A stretch of DNA of 64,000 nucleotides from Splendidivirga corallicola (GTDB lineage: Bacteria > Bacteroidota > Bacteroidia > Cytophagales > Cyclobacteriaceae), in the NCBI GenBank assembly GCA_030442035.1, contig JAUJEA010000002.1:682001-746000 (forward strand). The letters run 5' to 3'. The notes beneath the pieces are model-generated. The model searched no databases, was not told the origin of the DNA, and saw nothing but the letters and a program-made list of their open reading frames with translations. Shown in pieces: positions 16,728-26,025 of this stretch. Each line of letters starts with the position of its first letter. The stretch's first letter is position 1. Made by a program: the position numbers and the translations under genes.

Positions 16728-17180
16728 ATGAAGAAAATTGCAATTTTCCCCGGCTCTTTTGATCCTTTCACAAATGGTCATCGAAATATTGTGTTAAGAG
16801 GTTTGAGGTTGTTCGATCAGATAATCATCGGCATCGGCCACAATTCAAAAAAAAAGAGATACTTCGATCTTGAGGAGATGATAGAACTTATTAGTTCCTC
16901 CTTCAAGGGATATGATAATATAAGTGTTATCACCTACGATGAACTAACTGCGGACCTAGCCAAAAAATTAGGGGCCAATTATTTGTTGCGGGGACTTAGA
17001 AATACCACTGATTTTGAATATGAAAATAGCATTGCGCAGGTAAATAAGCATTTGAACAATGATCTCGAATCGGTGTTTCTCATTACCTCACCTGAATTCG
17101 CCTCGGTCAGCTCCAGTATTATAAGAGAGATACACCGATATGGAGCAGATATTTCCGGTTTTGTCCCTTACAAAATTTAG
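16728..17180 (+). CDS. coaD: Phosphopantetheine adenylyltransferase
   Basis: Catalyses the penultimate step of coenzyme A synthesis, 4'-phosphopantetheine plus ATP to dephospho-CoA. At 150 residues it has the expected size. The nucleotidyltransferase signature FPGSFDPFTNGH (7-18, with the HxGH-equivalent TNGH) is followed by YLLRGLRNTTDFEYE (about 84-98) and the C-terminal SSSIIRE (127-133), all typical of CoaD. ATG start at 16728. Its stop codon overlaps the stop codon of the convergent NUDIX gene (TAG 17178-17180 against TAA on the other strand at 17179-17177). Confidence 0.96.
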   Translation: MKKIAIFPGSFDPFTNGHRNIVLRGLRLFDQIIIGIGHNSKKKRYFDLEEMIELISSSFKGYDNISVITYDELTADLAKKLGANYLLRGLRNTTDFEYENSIAQVNKHLNNDLESVFLITSPEFASVSSSIIREIHRYGADISGFVPYKI

Positions 17181-17863
17181 GACTTGACAGTCGATGATAT
17201 TTTTTTACGAAATTTATTAATTACCTGCTTGATAGATGGGTAGGAGTTTTTTAGAGCCTTTCTGACCTCTTTTTCATCTTTCCATACTACTTTTTCTATA
17301 TCTTCCTCAATTTGCGGCCCCATGTTACTATCATCCAAACATTCCATCAGATACCAATTCGTTTTTTTCAAGATCTGTTTCTTGTTACGCGTATAGGTAT
17401 GCCACGTAGCACATATTTTTGAGTTAAGAGCCACTTTTATATTGCATTCCTCCTCAACCTCTCTAACAGCGCCCTCTTTAGATCCCTCTCCGTCTTCTAA
17501 TTTTCCTTTTGGAAGATCCCATTTCTTTAATCGATAGATCATCAAAATTTTCTTGTTTTTCGCAACCAATCCTCCTGATGCCCTGACAATCGTAAAATAG
17601 TCCTTTATTAGTTTTTTATCTTCCTCATAATCATCTACGGCAATCGTAACGAATTCAGCCTTCTTGAATTTTTTTTCCTGCATTAAGCCAAGAAACTTCT
17701 TTAGGTCTGATTTAGATATATCAACAAAAAGAATTTTTCCTTCCAGATTGGTCTGGATCAACATTTTGTCATCTCCCTTCTTGATCACATCATACTTATC
17801 CCAATTTTTTAGTTTTTTCTTGGAAATAAGCTCCACAGGAATATCATTGATAAAAATTTTCAT
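17177..17863 (-). CDS. NUDIX hydrolase with N-terminal extension
   Basis: A 228-residue NUDIX protein. The catalytic box is around residues 125-148 of the trimmed protein: WDLPKGKLEDGEGSKEGAVR followed by EVEEECNI, a good match to GX5EX7REUXEEXGU with Cys at the last Gly. The first 100 residues are Lys-rich with a strand-helix pattern and are typical of a Bacteroidota subgroup of unknown substrate. I start at ATG 17863 (MKIFINDIPVEL); a 12-residue upstream extension to 17899 looks unrelated. Convergent with coaD, sharing overlapping stop codons. Confidence 0.87.
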   Translation of the reverse strand: MKIFINDIPVELISKKKLKNWDKYDVIKKGDDKMLIQTNLEGKILFVDISKSDLKKFLGLMQEKKFKKAEFVTIAVDDYEEDKKLIKDYFTIVRASGGLVAKNKKILMIYRLKKWDLPKGKLEDGEGSKEGAVREVEEECNIKVALNSKICATWHTYTRNKKQILKKTNWYLMECLDDSNMGPQIEEDIEKVVWKDEKEVRKALKNSYPSIKQVINKFRKKISSTVKS

Positions 17864-18165
17864 TAGTTTGAAATTTATAGCCCGTTGATATTTCGACACC
17901 CGGGCTTAGCCCTAACCTCATTTATATCTTAATTGACAAATTGGAAATTCTAAATTTATAAATCATTTCGTAAATGCATGAATGATTTTAATTCAAGCAA
18001 ATCAAGGAAATTATTTTGGATGTTACAATAGCGTTTATTTCATTATTACTACATAAGGTCAACTTATCGAAAATAATCATGCATTCTTCAGAGTTCTAAT
18101 TTGCTGACATAATAGCCCGATACAAATAATTTTATGTGAACCAATTATTATTGTAAATTCGCAGC

Positions 18166-18816
18166 ATGATCGCAGAGAAACAAAACCTGGAAATAGGCAA
18201 AAAAATTGCCTCAATGCTACTTGACATCGAAGCCATTAAATTAAATGTGGATAAACCCTTTGTTTGGAGTTCCGGTTGGAATTCCCCTATCTACTGCGAT
18301 AATCGACTTTCATTATCTTTCCCACAGGTAAGAGACTACATAAAGGAGCAATTAGTTAATCTGGTTACTCAAAATTACCCGGGTGTGGAGGCTATTGCAG
18401 GTGTTGCTACCGCCGGGATACCTCAAGGTGCTTTAATAGCCGACAACATGAGTCTTCCTTATCTGTATGTGCGGTCGAAACCCAAAGGGCATGGTATGGA
18501 AAATTTAATTGAAGGAAAAGTCACTAAAGGACAGAAGGTTGTGGTTGTGGAAGATTTGGTCTCCACCGGAGGAAGTTCATTAAAGGCTGCCGAAGCATTG
18601 CAGTGGGCAGGTTTTGAGGTATTAGGAATGGTAGCAATCTTCACTTATGGCTTTGACCTGGCTAAGATCAATTTCGAAAAAGCCAACCTGCCATTGTCAT
18701 GCCTGAGTAATTATACACTACTCATTGAGGAAGCAGCACAAAGGCAGTTGGTTTCCGAAGATCAAATATCACTGCTGGAATCATGGCGAAAGACACCCGA
18801 TCAATGGGGTAAATAG
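18166..18816 (+). CDS. pyrE: Orotate phosphoribosyltransferase
   Basis: Joins orotate to PRPP to give orotidine 5'-phosphate in de novo pyrimidine synthesis. At 216 residues it is the usual length. The PRPP-binding motif VVVVEDLVSTGGSS is at about 125-138, and the conserved loop VRSKPKGHGMENLIEG at about 101-116 carries the catalytic basic residues. ATG start at 18166. A near-consensus -7 box (TAAATTCG, 18154-18161) ends only 4 nt before the ATG, so the mRNA may be almost leaderless. The gene ends 9 nt from the convergent TIGR02757 gene. Confidence 0.95.
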   Translation: MIAEKQNLEIGKKIASMLLDIEAIKLNVDKPFVWSSGWNSPIYCDNRLSLSFPQVRDYIKEQLVNLVTQNYPGVEAIAGVATAGIPQGALIADNMSLPYLYVRSKPKGHGMENLIEGKVTKGQKVVVVEDLVSTGGSSLKAAEALQWAGFEVLGMVAIFTYGFDLAKINFEKANLPLSCLSNYTLLIEEAAQRQLVSEDQISLLESWRKTPDQWGK

Positions 18817-18825
18817 AAGCTTTGG

Positions 18826-19623
18826 TTACAGTTTTTCAACTACGCCTACTCCAAACAACGCAAAATCGTATTTTACCGGATCAACAGGATCTAACATTCT
18901 CAGGTTATTGGTTAATTCAACCGCTGTTAACCAATCAGTTTGTTTTCTGGTGATTAATCCCAATTTTCTGGCTACCTTATCAACATGGACATCACATGGG
19001 CAAACCAGTTGTCTGGGCTTTATGCTATCCCACAATCCAAAGTCTACTCCTTTGCTATCCTTCCTAACCATCCATCTGAGAAACATATTAATCCGCTTGC
19101 AAGCTGATTTTCTAGCTGGAGTAGCTACATGTTTCCTCGTTCTGCCTGGAGCTTCAGGAAGATTAAAAAATAATCTATGAAAATGGATCAAGGCGGATTC
19201 GACATTATCATCAGTCTCATTCAGACCAGCTATAAAGGCCTTTTCTAAAGAGTCATTTCTTTGGTAAAACTGTTGAAAGAACTTTATAAAGTATAAGGTG
19301 TCTGTAGTATTAAAGGTTCTATGCTTAAAGTCAAGGAATCTTTTAAGGTCCTTCTCTTTATGATTAAGAATAAAATCATAAGGAGCATTATCCATATAAG
19401 CAAATAACTCCTTACACTTATTGATTATCGTCTTCCTTTGGCCCCAGGCCAAGGTGGCAGCTATAAATCCACTGATCTCTATATCCTGTTTCTTCCTGTA
19501 TTGGTGAGGTATTGAAACCGGATCATAAGGAATAAATCCGGGTTCATTAAATTCTTCTACTTTGGAGTCAAGATATTCTTTTAGATGAGATATTTCAGGA
19601 TAATCTCCTTGGACAAGGCTCAT
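18826..19623 (-). CDS. TIGR02757 (DUF2400) family protein
   Basis: A 265-residue protein of a family known in many bacteria but without an assigned function. Characteristic segments are IPHQYRKKQDIEISGFIAA (about 39-57), RKHVATPARKSACKRINMFLRWMVRKD (about 163-189, strongly basic) and a C-terminal CDVHVDKVARKLGL. The combination of conserved basic helices and a final Asp/His segment resembles helix-hairpin-helix DNA glycosylase-like folds, which is an inference. Its ATG (19623-19621) overlaps the stop codon of the upstream LysM gene by one base (TAATG), so the two are translationally coupled. Confidence 0.87.
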   Translation of the reverse strand: MSLVQGDYPEISHLKEYLDSKVEEFNEPGFIPYDPVSIPHQYRKKQDIEISGFIAATLAWGQRKTIINKCKELFAYMDNAPYDFILNHKEKDLKRFLDFKHRTFNTTDTLYFIKFFQQFYQRNDSLEKAFIAGLNETDDNVESALIHFHRLFFNLPEAPGRTRKHVATPARKSACKRINMFLRWMVRKDSKGVDFGLWDSIKPRQLVCPCDVHVDKVARKLGLITRKQTDWLTAVELTNNLRMLDPVDPVKYDFALFGVGVVEKL

Positions 19624-20762
19624 TAAGGAACGTAAGATATTTCTACAGGGAACCTGTCATTTATCGCTCCCAATTTTTCATATGCTGTCTTTGATATTTT
19701 TATCAAAACTTTATCATTGTTTCCATCAGGAAGGTTTCCCACTACTCTGACAAAGACCCAGAGGTTATTCATTTCGTTTCTTACCTGCATAATAGTCCCT
19801 TTGGGAGCTGAATGGTGCAGAGCAAGGAATTTCTTTGTTTCGGAAGTATCTTCAATGACTTCTGCAATTCCACTTTCGATAACTTTCCTGAACCCACTTG
19901 TATTTTTGTCCGGAGCCGGAGTTTGGTTCTGACGTCCCACCTGGATTGACCTGGTTACATCCGTTGCGGGTCTTTCATAAACTTCTTCAACAACCTCTTT
20001 TTCATCTGGTTTGTCTAAAACCTCCTCTTTCTTCTCCTCTTTATTAGCTAATTGTGGTTTAGTGTTGGAAACAGCTCTTTCTTCTTCAGAACCAACGATT
20101 AATTTTTGTCCTATTTTCAAATTGGTATCAGTAAGATTATTCCATTTCTTTAAATCGGAAACATTCACTTCATACTTTCTCGCAATAGAATACAGTGTCT
20201 GAGCCGATTCAACTGTGTGGACTATCTGTCCGGAGGATGTTTCCGGTACATCGATGCCGGATTCTGATTCCCGTGTTGATTGATTAATTGAAGAAGTCTG
20301 TATGTCCAATCTTTGTCCCACATTCAAAGCTGTATTGGTCAAACTATTCCATTTAAGAATATCTTCCACACCAACGCCATATTTTCGTGAAATGGAGAAC
20401 ATGGTTTCTCCCTGCTTTACTGTATGCGCAATTCGACCTGAGGCAGAAGCAATATTCTCATCATTACTCGATGCATAGGGTACTCTAATCGTTTGCTCGG
20501 TTTTCAATCCATTCTTTAATTGTGGATTAACTCCTGTGATATCGGAAACCGAAACATTGTATCTGCGCGATAAAGCAAATAATGTTTCTCCGAATTCAAC
20601 TTTATGCAGAATAAATGTTTTGCCATCTTTTTTCTCCAGCCCAACGGAATCACTTAAGTAGACAATATTGGAAATGGGAAGTGCTGAAACTGGCAGGGAA
20701 AAGGACAAACTTAATAAGCACCAAATAATCAAGCGCAATCCGTAATTTTTTGTAGGTCTCAT
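19623..20762 (-). CDS. Secreted triple-LysM protein with C-terminal barrel-like domain
   Basis: A 379-residue exported protein. Residues 1-28 are a signal peptide ending near VSALPIS. Three LysM peptidoglycan-binding repeats follow, at about 52-96, 112-155 and 181-224, each with the layout HxVxxxxTLxxISRxYxV...LKxWNxL. A low-complexity acidic linker (about 225-285) leads to a C-terminal domain (about 290-379, including KGTIMQVRNEMNNLWVFVRV) resembling the double-psi beta-barrel of RlpA-like proteins. It probably binds the cell wall. It is the first gene of a two-gene unit with TIGR02757 and is divergent from the nfeD gene. Confidence 0.87.
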   Translation of the reverse strand: MRPTKNYGLRLIIWCLLSLSFSLPVSALPISNIVYLSDSVGLEKKDGKTFILHKVEFGETLFALSRRYNVSVSDITGVNPQLKNGLKTEQTIRVPYASSNDENIASASGRIAHTVKQGETMFSISRKYGVGVEDILKWNSLTNTALNVGQRLDIQTSSINQSTRESESGIDVPETSSGQIVHTVESAQTLYSIARKYEVNVSDLKKWNNLTDTNLKIGQKLIVGSEEERAVSNTKPQLANKEEKKEEVLDKPDEKEVVEEVYERPATDVTRSIQVGRQNQTPAPDKNTSGFRKVIESGIAEVIEDTSETKKFLALHHSAPKGTIMQVRNEMNNLWVFVRVVGNLPDGNNDKVLIKISKTAYEKLGAINDRFPVEISYVP

Positions 20763-21202
20763 AGCTTTTTAATGTTACCCTTTTTAGAAATCACCGGCTT
20801 GTTAAAATCATTCTGCAAACCTTATAAAAATTCTTACAAAAAGGTTAAAACTATATTTATTCTATTCATTGCCTAAAATAACAAAATAGTTTTTAATGGT
20901 AAAAATAAGTAAGAAATTCTTATAGATCGTGCCAGAAGTGTGTTTTCATTGAACCGATTCATAATCAACTGTATAGATTAAAACGGATATTTCAATTAAT
21001 TATTTTTTAATTATTTCTTCTCGGTCTTTCCCGGAAAAAGTTCGATCACCTATCTACATTCCTAAAAACATCAAGTTTATTGAATCGTAAACTTTAAGTA
21101 GGAGAAGAAATTTTATTCCATGTAGTCTGGTAATGAACAGTTCATTTTAATGTTTTTTAAAAGTATCTTAACAATAATTTTTAACTAATTCTAAAGTTTA
21201 AA
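20763..21202. other. Divergent intergenic region between the LysM and NfeD genes
   Basis: About 440 AT-rich bases with no supported gene or RNA. It must carry the promoters of both divergent genes. I found no exact TAnnTTTG on either strand at a convincing distance; a near match TAAGGTTTG on the minus strand (about 20815-20823) has one extra spacer base. Confidence 0.5.
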
Positions 21203-22600
21203 ATGGCAAACATGACTAAATCATTTTCTTTTAAACCAGCCAAAAACATTTTTTTGCCATGTTTTATGCTCTTTTCTATTATGGCCTTTTTTTCCCGATC
21301 AATCACATTGGCACAAACACCGGAAAGTGATACTGTTGATAAAGTTCTATTGATGCATATTCAGCAGACTATTGATCCCAGAATAAATCGTTATGTGAAT
21401 CTGGGGTTAAAAGAGGCAGATAACGAGGAAGTTGATTACATAGTCATTGAAATGGATACCTATGGAGGTGCATTGACTGATGCCGATGACATCAGAACCA
21501 TGTTGTTGAATTACGAAAAGCCAATATTCGTGTTTATTAATAAAGATGCCGCATCCGCCGGAGCATTGATTTCTATTGCTTGCGACAGTATATATATGGC
21601 TCCCGGATCAAGCATTGGGGCTGCAACGGTAGTTACTCAGGATGGCCAGGCAGCCCCTGATAAATATCAATCGTATATGCGGTCTATCATGCGGTCAACA
21701 GCCGAAGCAAAAGGAAGAGATCCACAAATAGCTGAAGCCATGGTTGATGAAAATCTTGAAGTTCCAGGTATATCTGAGGAAGGGCAGGTGATTACTTTTT
21801 CAACTTCAGAGGCCATCGAACATGGATTTTGCGAAGCGGAGGTAAACAGTATTGAGGATGTTTTAGATCTTAACAACATCAAGAATTATGAAATTATCGA
21901 ATTTAAACTGGGTGCAACGGAAAAAATTATTTCATTTTTCCTAAATCCATTTATTAGTGGCATCCTTATCCTGATAATCATAGGAGGAATTTATTTTGAA
22001 TTGCAGACTCCCGGTGTTGGTTTTCCCCTGATAGCTTCAATTGTCGCAATGGCCTTATATTTTACTCCCTATTATCTTAATGGGCTTGCCGAAAATTGGG
22101 AGATTGCTATTTTCTTTGTCGGAATCGCACTCATAATTCTGGAAATTTTTGTAATCCCTGGCTTTGGTGTAGCTGGGATATCCGGAATTATCTGCACCGT
22201 AGGTTCGCTGGTCCTGGCTATGTTGAACAATGATATTTTTGACTTCTCCTTCGTTAGACCAGGAGAAATCTTCCTTGCACTAACAACAACCCTGGCAGGA
22301 TTCTCAGGAGCATTCATTGTGATGTTCATTGGAGGAGTCAAATTAACTCAAACCAGAGCCTTCAAAAGAATAGCTCTCCAAGATACACAGGATAGTTCCG
22401 AAGGTTTTACTTCCAATTTCAAAGAAGAGGCTTTTACAGGAAAAACAGGCATTGCTTATACCGTATTGAGACCTAGTGGAAAAATTATGATCGGTGAGGA
22501 AATATACGATGCCTATACCAGAGGAAATTATATTAACAAAGGCGAAAAAGTGATTGTAATAAGCGATGAAGGAACATCCCTGAAAGTAAAAAAGGCTTGA
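21203..22600 (+). CDS. NfeD-type membrane serine protease
   Basis: A 465-residue long-form NfeD homologue. Order of parts: signal/anchor (about 13-38); ClpP-like serine protease domain (about 45-230) with the nucleophile in KDAASAGA, Ser118; four or five transmembrane helices (about 245-390), including the typical LQTPGVGFPLIASIVAMALYF and EIFVIPGFGVAGISG; and a C-terminal OB-fold domain (about 400-465, LVL-type strands with GEEIYDAYTRGNYINKGEKVIV). Such proteins, often partnered with stomatins, cleave membrane proteins at hydrophobic C-termini. No stomatin gene is adjacent. ATG start at 21203; an internal ATG at 21212 is also possible. Confidence 0.9.
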   Translation: MANMTKSFSFKPAKNIFLPCFMLFSIMAFFSRSITLAQTPESDTVDKVLLMHIQQTIDPRINRYVNLGLKEADNEEVDYIVIEMDTYGGALTDADDIRTMLLNYEKPIFVFINKDAASAGALISIACDSIYMAPGSSIGAATVVTQDGQAAPDKYQSYMRSIMRSTAEAKGRDPQIAEAMVDENLEVPGISEEGQVITFSTSEAIEHGFCEAEVNSIEDVLDLNNIKNYEIIEFKLGATEKIISFFLNPFISGILILIIIGGIYFELQTPGVGFPLIASIVAMALYFTPYYLNGLAENWEIAIFFVGIALIILEIFVIPGFGVAGISGIICTVGSLVLAMLNNDIFDFSFVRPGEIFLALTTTLAGFSGAFIVMFIGGVKLTQTRAFKRIALQDTQDSSEGFTSNFKEEAFTGKTGIAYTVLRPSGKIMIGEEIYDAYTRGNYINKGEKVIVISDEGTSLKVKKA

Positions 22601-22669
22601 AGCGCTCAATTGTATATTGAGAAAATAATCCATTTCTTTGGGCTTATTTTTTGGTAATCTATTGATGTT

Positions 22670-23404
22670 ATGAAAATCCTGGGAATAATTCCTGCTCGTT
22701 ACGGCTCAACACGGTTTCCTGCTAAAGCATTGGCATTGCTGGGTAAAAAAACAATTGTTCAACGAGTTTATGAGCAGGCATTAAAAGCAAAATCACTAGA
22801 CAAAGTAATTATTGCAACAGACCATAGTAAAATTTATGATCATGTCATTGGTTTTGGAGGTGAAGTAACCATGACAAGTCAGGATCACCGGAGTGGAACT
22901 GACCGATGCCATGAGGCCTTTTCTAAAGAAAAGGATCATTTCGATTATATCATCAATATTCAGGGAGATGAACCCTTTATTGATCCCAAACAAATAGATT
23001 TACTAGCCAGGTGTTTTGATAATTCCGTACAACTTGCCACTTTGATCAAAAGAATAAGTGATGCCAAGATCTTATTCGATCCCAATGTAGTAAAAGTCAT
23101 CACCAACACTAATTCAGAAGCCATATATTTCAGCAGGGAGACTATACCACACCTGAGAGGAGTGGACAAAGCCAAATGGTTAGAAAAACATTCATATTAT
23201 AAGCATATTGGAATTTATGGTTATCGCGCGGATATTTTGAAAAGCATTACAAAGCTGTCAGCCTCCTCTCTGGAAAAGGCAGAGTCTCTGGAACAACTCA
23301 GATGGATAGAAAATGGCTATAAAATACGAGTGGCAGAAACACAGATTGAGGCTATCGGTATCGATACACCTGAAGATCTTGAAAAAGCTAAGGAACTGAT
23401 TTAG
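22670..23404 (+). CDS. kdsB: 3-deoxy-manno-octulosonate cytidylyltransferase
   Basis: Activates Kdo as CMP-Kdo for lipopolysaccharide inner-core synthesis in the cytoplasm. At 244 residues it has the standard size. The N-terminal nucleotide-binding motif IIPARYGSTRFPAKAL (5-20) and the internal INIQGDEPFIDP (about 92-103), the metal-binding region, are diagnostic. The segment YKHIGIYGYRADIL (about 177-190) is the Kdo-binding part. It follows nfeD by 69 nt on the same strand and faces the permease gene. Confidence 0.95.
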   Translation: MKILGIIPARYGSTRFPAKALALLGKKTIVQRVYEQALKAKSLDKVIIATDHSKIYDHVIGFGGEVTMTSQDHRSGTDRCHEAFSKEKDHFDYIINIQGDEPFIDPKQIDLLARCFDNSVQLATLIKRISDAKILFDPNVVKVITNTNSEAIYFSRETIPHLRGVDKAKWLEKHSYYKHIGIYGYRADILKSITKLSASSLEKAESLEQLRWIENGYKIRVAETQIEAIGIDTPEDLEKAKELI

Positions 23405-23471
23405 CGATTTTCCAGATTTTTTGATCCGAATTATACAATCTTCTAACAAAAAAATAGTCACGTTTCAAATA

Positions 23472-25850
23472 CTACTCGTAGAGCAGTGTCTCAGCTGGAT
23501 TTCTATTTGCGGCTTTCATTGTATGGAACCATGTAGTTATCAATGTAATGGCAGCAGAAAATATCAAGGCTATAAAAAAGAACCAGGCTCCAATACTAAT
23601 TTTATAGGTGAAATTTTCAAGCCATTTATTCATCACATAAAATGAAATGGGAATTGCTATGATATTGGCAAGAATAATCTTTTTTAGGAATTTATTGGAA
23701 AGGAGCATTAGAATCTTGAGTGAAGTGGCTCCGCAAACCTTTCTAATGGCAATTTCTTTGTTTTTCTTCTTAACCGTAAAAAAGGTGAGCCCATAGAGTC
23801 CCGCAAGCCCCAGCATAATAGCCAATAAAGTAAACACGAAAATCAGTATGTTGAATTTGATCTCTGACTTATAGATTTGATAAAAAGAATCTGTCATGAA
23901 GGAAAACTCAAAGGGAGTATAAGGAAGTATCTCTTGCCATATCGTTTCCAATCGAGCGATCGTGGTTGTCAGATTCTGTGGAAGCATTCTAACCGATATA
24001 AATTGAAATTGATCGTTCCAGGGTTTATTGGTTATTATAAGTGGTGCAATTTTTTCATGAACAGTAGTGTAATGGAAATCCTTCACTACACCAATCACTT
24101 CATGTTCACCATTTCTTTGGATGGTTTTCCCAATGGGGTCTTTCCAACCCATCCATTTCACAAAAGCCTCATTGACTAAATAATTGTTTTTATCACTCGT
24201 AATATCAGTTGAAAAATTACGCCCTAGCAAAATTTCGATTTGCATTGTTTCAAGATAGCCATCATCAACATCAAGTACGTTTATGATGACTGGTGAGGTA
24301 ATATCCTCTGGAATATAACCATTGCTGGTCAAACCTGCACCAGGTATCTCAGATGAGGCCCCAATTGACTCAATATTTGCTTCCTTTAAAAAACGCTCCT
24401 TCAAAAGCTCATATTTCTTTGATGCATTTTCATCTGTCAGAGGAAGATTGACAATATAATCCTGGCTATATCCCAAGTCCTTATTCTTGGCATACTTTAC
24501 CTGGTCGTATATAATGAATGTGCAGGTAAATAAAATAATCGAAATAGTAAATTGAATGATTACCAGAACGTTTCTGAAATTCACACGACCTGGTTTGTTG
24601 AAAGCTTGCCCCTTTAAGGACTGAGTTGTATTTGTTGAAGCCATATACCAGGAAGGGTATATCCCTGATATCAGACCAAGTAGTATTATGAAAGAGACAA
24701 AATAGATAATTTTCGTAACACTAAGCCATGATAGAAATTGGATATCCTTTTCCAGAAATCCACTATAATATGGTGTGATAAGTTCAACAAAAATTAATGC
24801 GATCCCAAAGGCAAATAATACTGTCAGAACCGATTCTATAAGTATCTGCGACATGAGATTCTTTTTGGAAGCTCCCAGAACCTTTCGCACAGACATTTCT
24901 TTAAATCGATTGATTGCACTGGCTGTAGTGATACTGATATAGTTAATACAAGCCATCAATACAATAAAAAAAGCAATTATTGAAAAGATGTAAATACTCG
25001 TAAGATTACCTGCGGTAATGTGCTCGTCATGTGTTTGAGAATGAAGATAAACGCTTTCCAAGGGAGTGAGATATGCATCATCTTTCAGACCATATTCAGC
25101 ATAAGCTCGATTGATCTTTTCCCACATGAAGGCGGGAAACTTTTGTTCTAACTTTAGAGGATCTGCATCATTTCTCAACATTAAATAGGAATAGTAATTG
25201 TGCCCGCCATTCCAACCCAAAAAAATTTGATCATCACGTAAAAGCGTAGGAAATGAAATAATGGCTTGAAACTGGATGTGAGAGTTTACAGGGACATCTT
25301 CTATGATACCATTTACTTTGTAATCATGGCCGTCTCCCAAATTAACAACTCGTCCAAGTGCTGGTTCGTCTCCAAAGATTTTAGCTGCCGTTGATTGTGT
25401 GAGTACCATTGAAAAAGGACCACTTAATGCTTTTGAAGAACTGCCTTCAAAAAATCTGAAAGAAAAAACATCAAAGAAATTCGCGTCTGCATAGATCGTT
25501 CTATCAATCTTTAAGCTTTTCTCTTGATACCGGAAGATTTTAGGTTGATGAGGAGTAAATCTCACAGCATTTATAATCTCCGGAAATGTTTTTTCCAATT
25601 CCGGTGCGAGTGACGAAACGTATATAGAGCTGTTTGATTCCAATTCTCCATCGGCAATCGATCTAACTCCAACTCTGTATATTGATTTTGAGTTCTCATG
25701 GAACGAATCATAATGAAGTTCATAATCCACATAAAGGTATATGAGGCTAGCAGATGTGATTCCTATTGCCAAACCAATAATGTTAATTAAGCTTAGCCAG
25801 GAATTCCTTTTGAGATTTTTAAGGGCGGTTTTTACAAAAATAGCAAACAT
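23472..25850 (-). CDS. FtsX/MacB-type ABC transporter permease
   Basis: A 792-residue permease with the Bacteroidota layout: N-terminal helix (about 17-42, LSLINIIGLAIGITSASLIYL), a first periplasmic MacB-like domain (about 45-245), three helices (about 280-410), then a second copy: helix, periplasmic domain (about 430-640) and three C-terminal helices (about 665-785). The signature FKEMSVRKVLGASKKNL (about 316-332) and its repeat KEIAIRKVCGATSLKIL mark the two FtsX modules. No ATPase gene is adjacent, so its partner is encoded elsewhere. Such transporters export peptides or antibiotics or remodel the envelope; the substrate is unknown. Single gene; a strong terminator lies upstream. Confidence 0.9.
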   Translation of the reverse strand: MFAIFVKTALKNLKRNSWLSLINIIGLAIGITSASLIYLYVDYELHYDSFHENSKSIYRVGVRSIADGELESNSSIYVSSLAPELEKTFPEIINAVRFTPHQPKIFRYQEKSLKIDRTIYADANFFDVFSFRFFEGSSSKALSGPFSMVLTQSTAAKIFGDEPALGRVVNLGDGHDYKVNGIIEDVPVNSHIQFQAIISFPTLLRDDQIFLGWNGGHNYYSYLMLRNDADPLKLEQKFPAFMWEKINRAYAEYGLKDDAYLTPLESVYLHSQTHDEHITAGNLTSIYIFSIIAFFIVLMACINYISITTASAINRFKEMSVRKVLGASKKNLMSQILIESVLTVLFAFGIALIFVELITPYYSGFLEKDIQFLSWLSVTKIIYFVSFIILLGLISGIYPSWYMASTNTTQSLKGQAFNKPGRVNFRNVLVIIQFTISIILFTCTFIIYDQVKYAKNKDLGYSQDYIVNLPLTDENASKKYELLKERFLKEANIESIGASSEIPGAGLTSNGYIPEDITSPVIINVLDVDDGYLETMQIEILLGRNFSTDITSDKNNYLVNEAFVKWMGWKDPIGKTIQRNGEHEVIGVVKDFHYTTVHEKIAPLIITNKPWNDQFQFISVRMLPQNLTTTIARLETIWQEILPYTPFEFSFMTDSFYQIYKSEIKFNILIFVFTLLAIMLGLAGLYGLTFFTVKKKNKEIAIRKVCGATSLKILMLLSNKFLKKIILANIIAIPISFYVMNKWLENFTYKISIGAWFFFIALIFSAAITLITTWFHTMKAANRNPAETLLYE

Positions 25851-25918
25851 GGTTTATATTGAGTATTTGACTTATTAAATAGTGAGAGTAAGACCCAATG
25901 ATCAATTAAGCATCTACT

Positions 25919-25958
25919 AAAAAGCCATACAATGATACTTGTCATTGTATGGCTTTTT
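25919..25958. terminator. Strong bidirectional-looking terminator after the acyl-CoA ligase gene
   Basis: AAAAAGCCATACAATGA (25919-25935) and TCATTGTATGGCTTTTT (25942-25958) form a perfect 17-bp stem with a 6-nt loop. The A-run and T-run ends make it functional in either direction. It insulates the acyl-CoA ligase gene (ending 26026, minus) from the permease gene. Confidence 0.85.
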
Positions 25959-26025
25959 ATTTCAAATCCACCTCAAGAACGCTACATTCAATATCTGAGG
26001 GAAAGTGCGTTTGATCAATATATTG

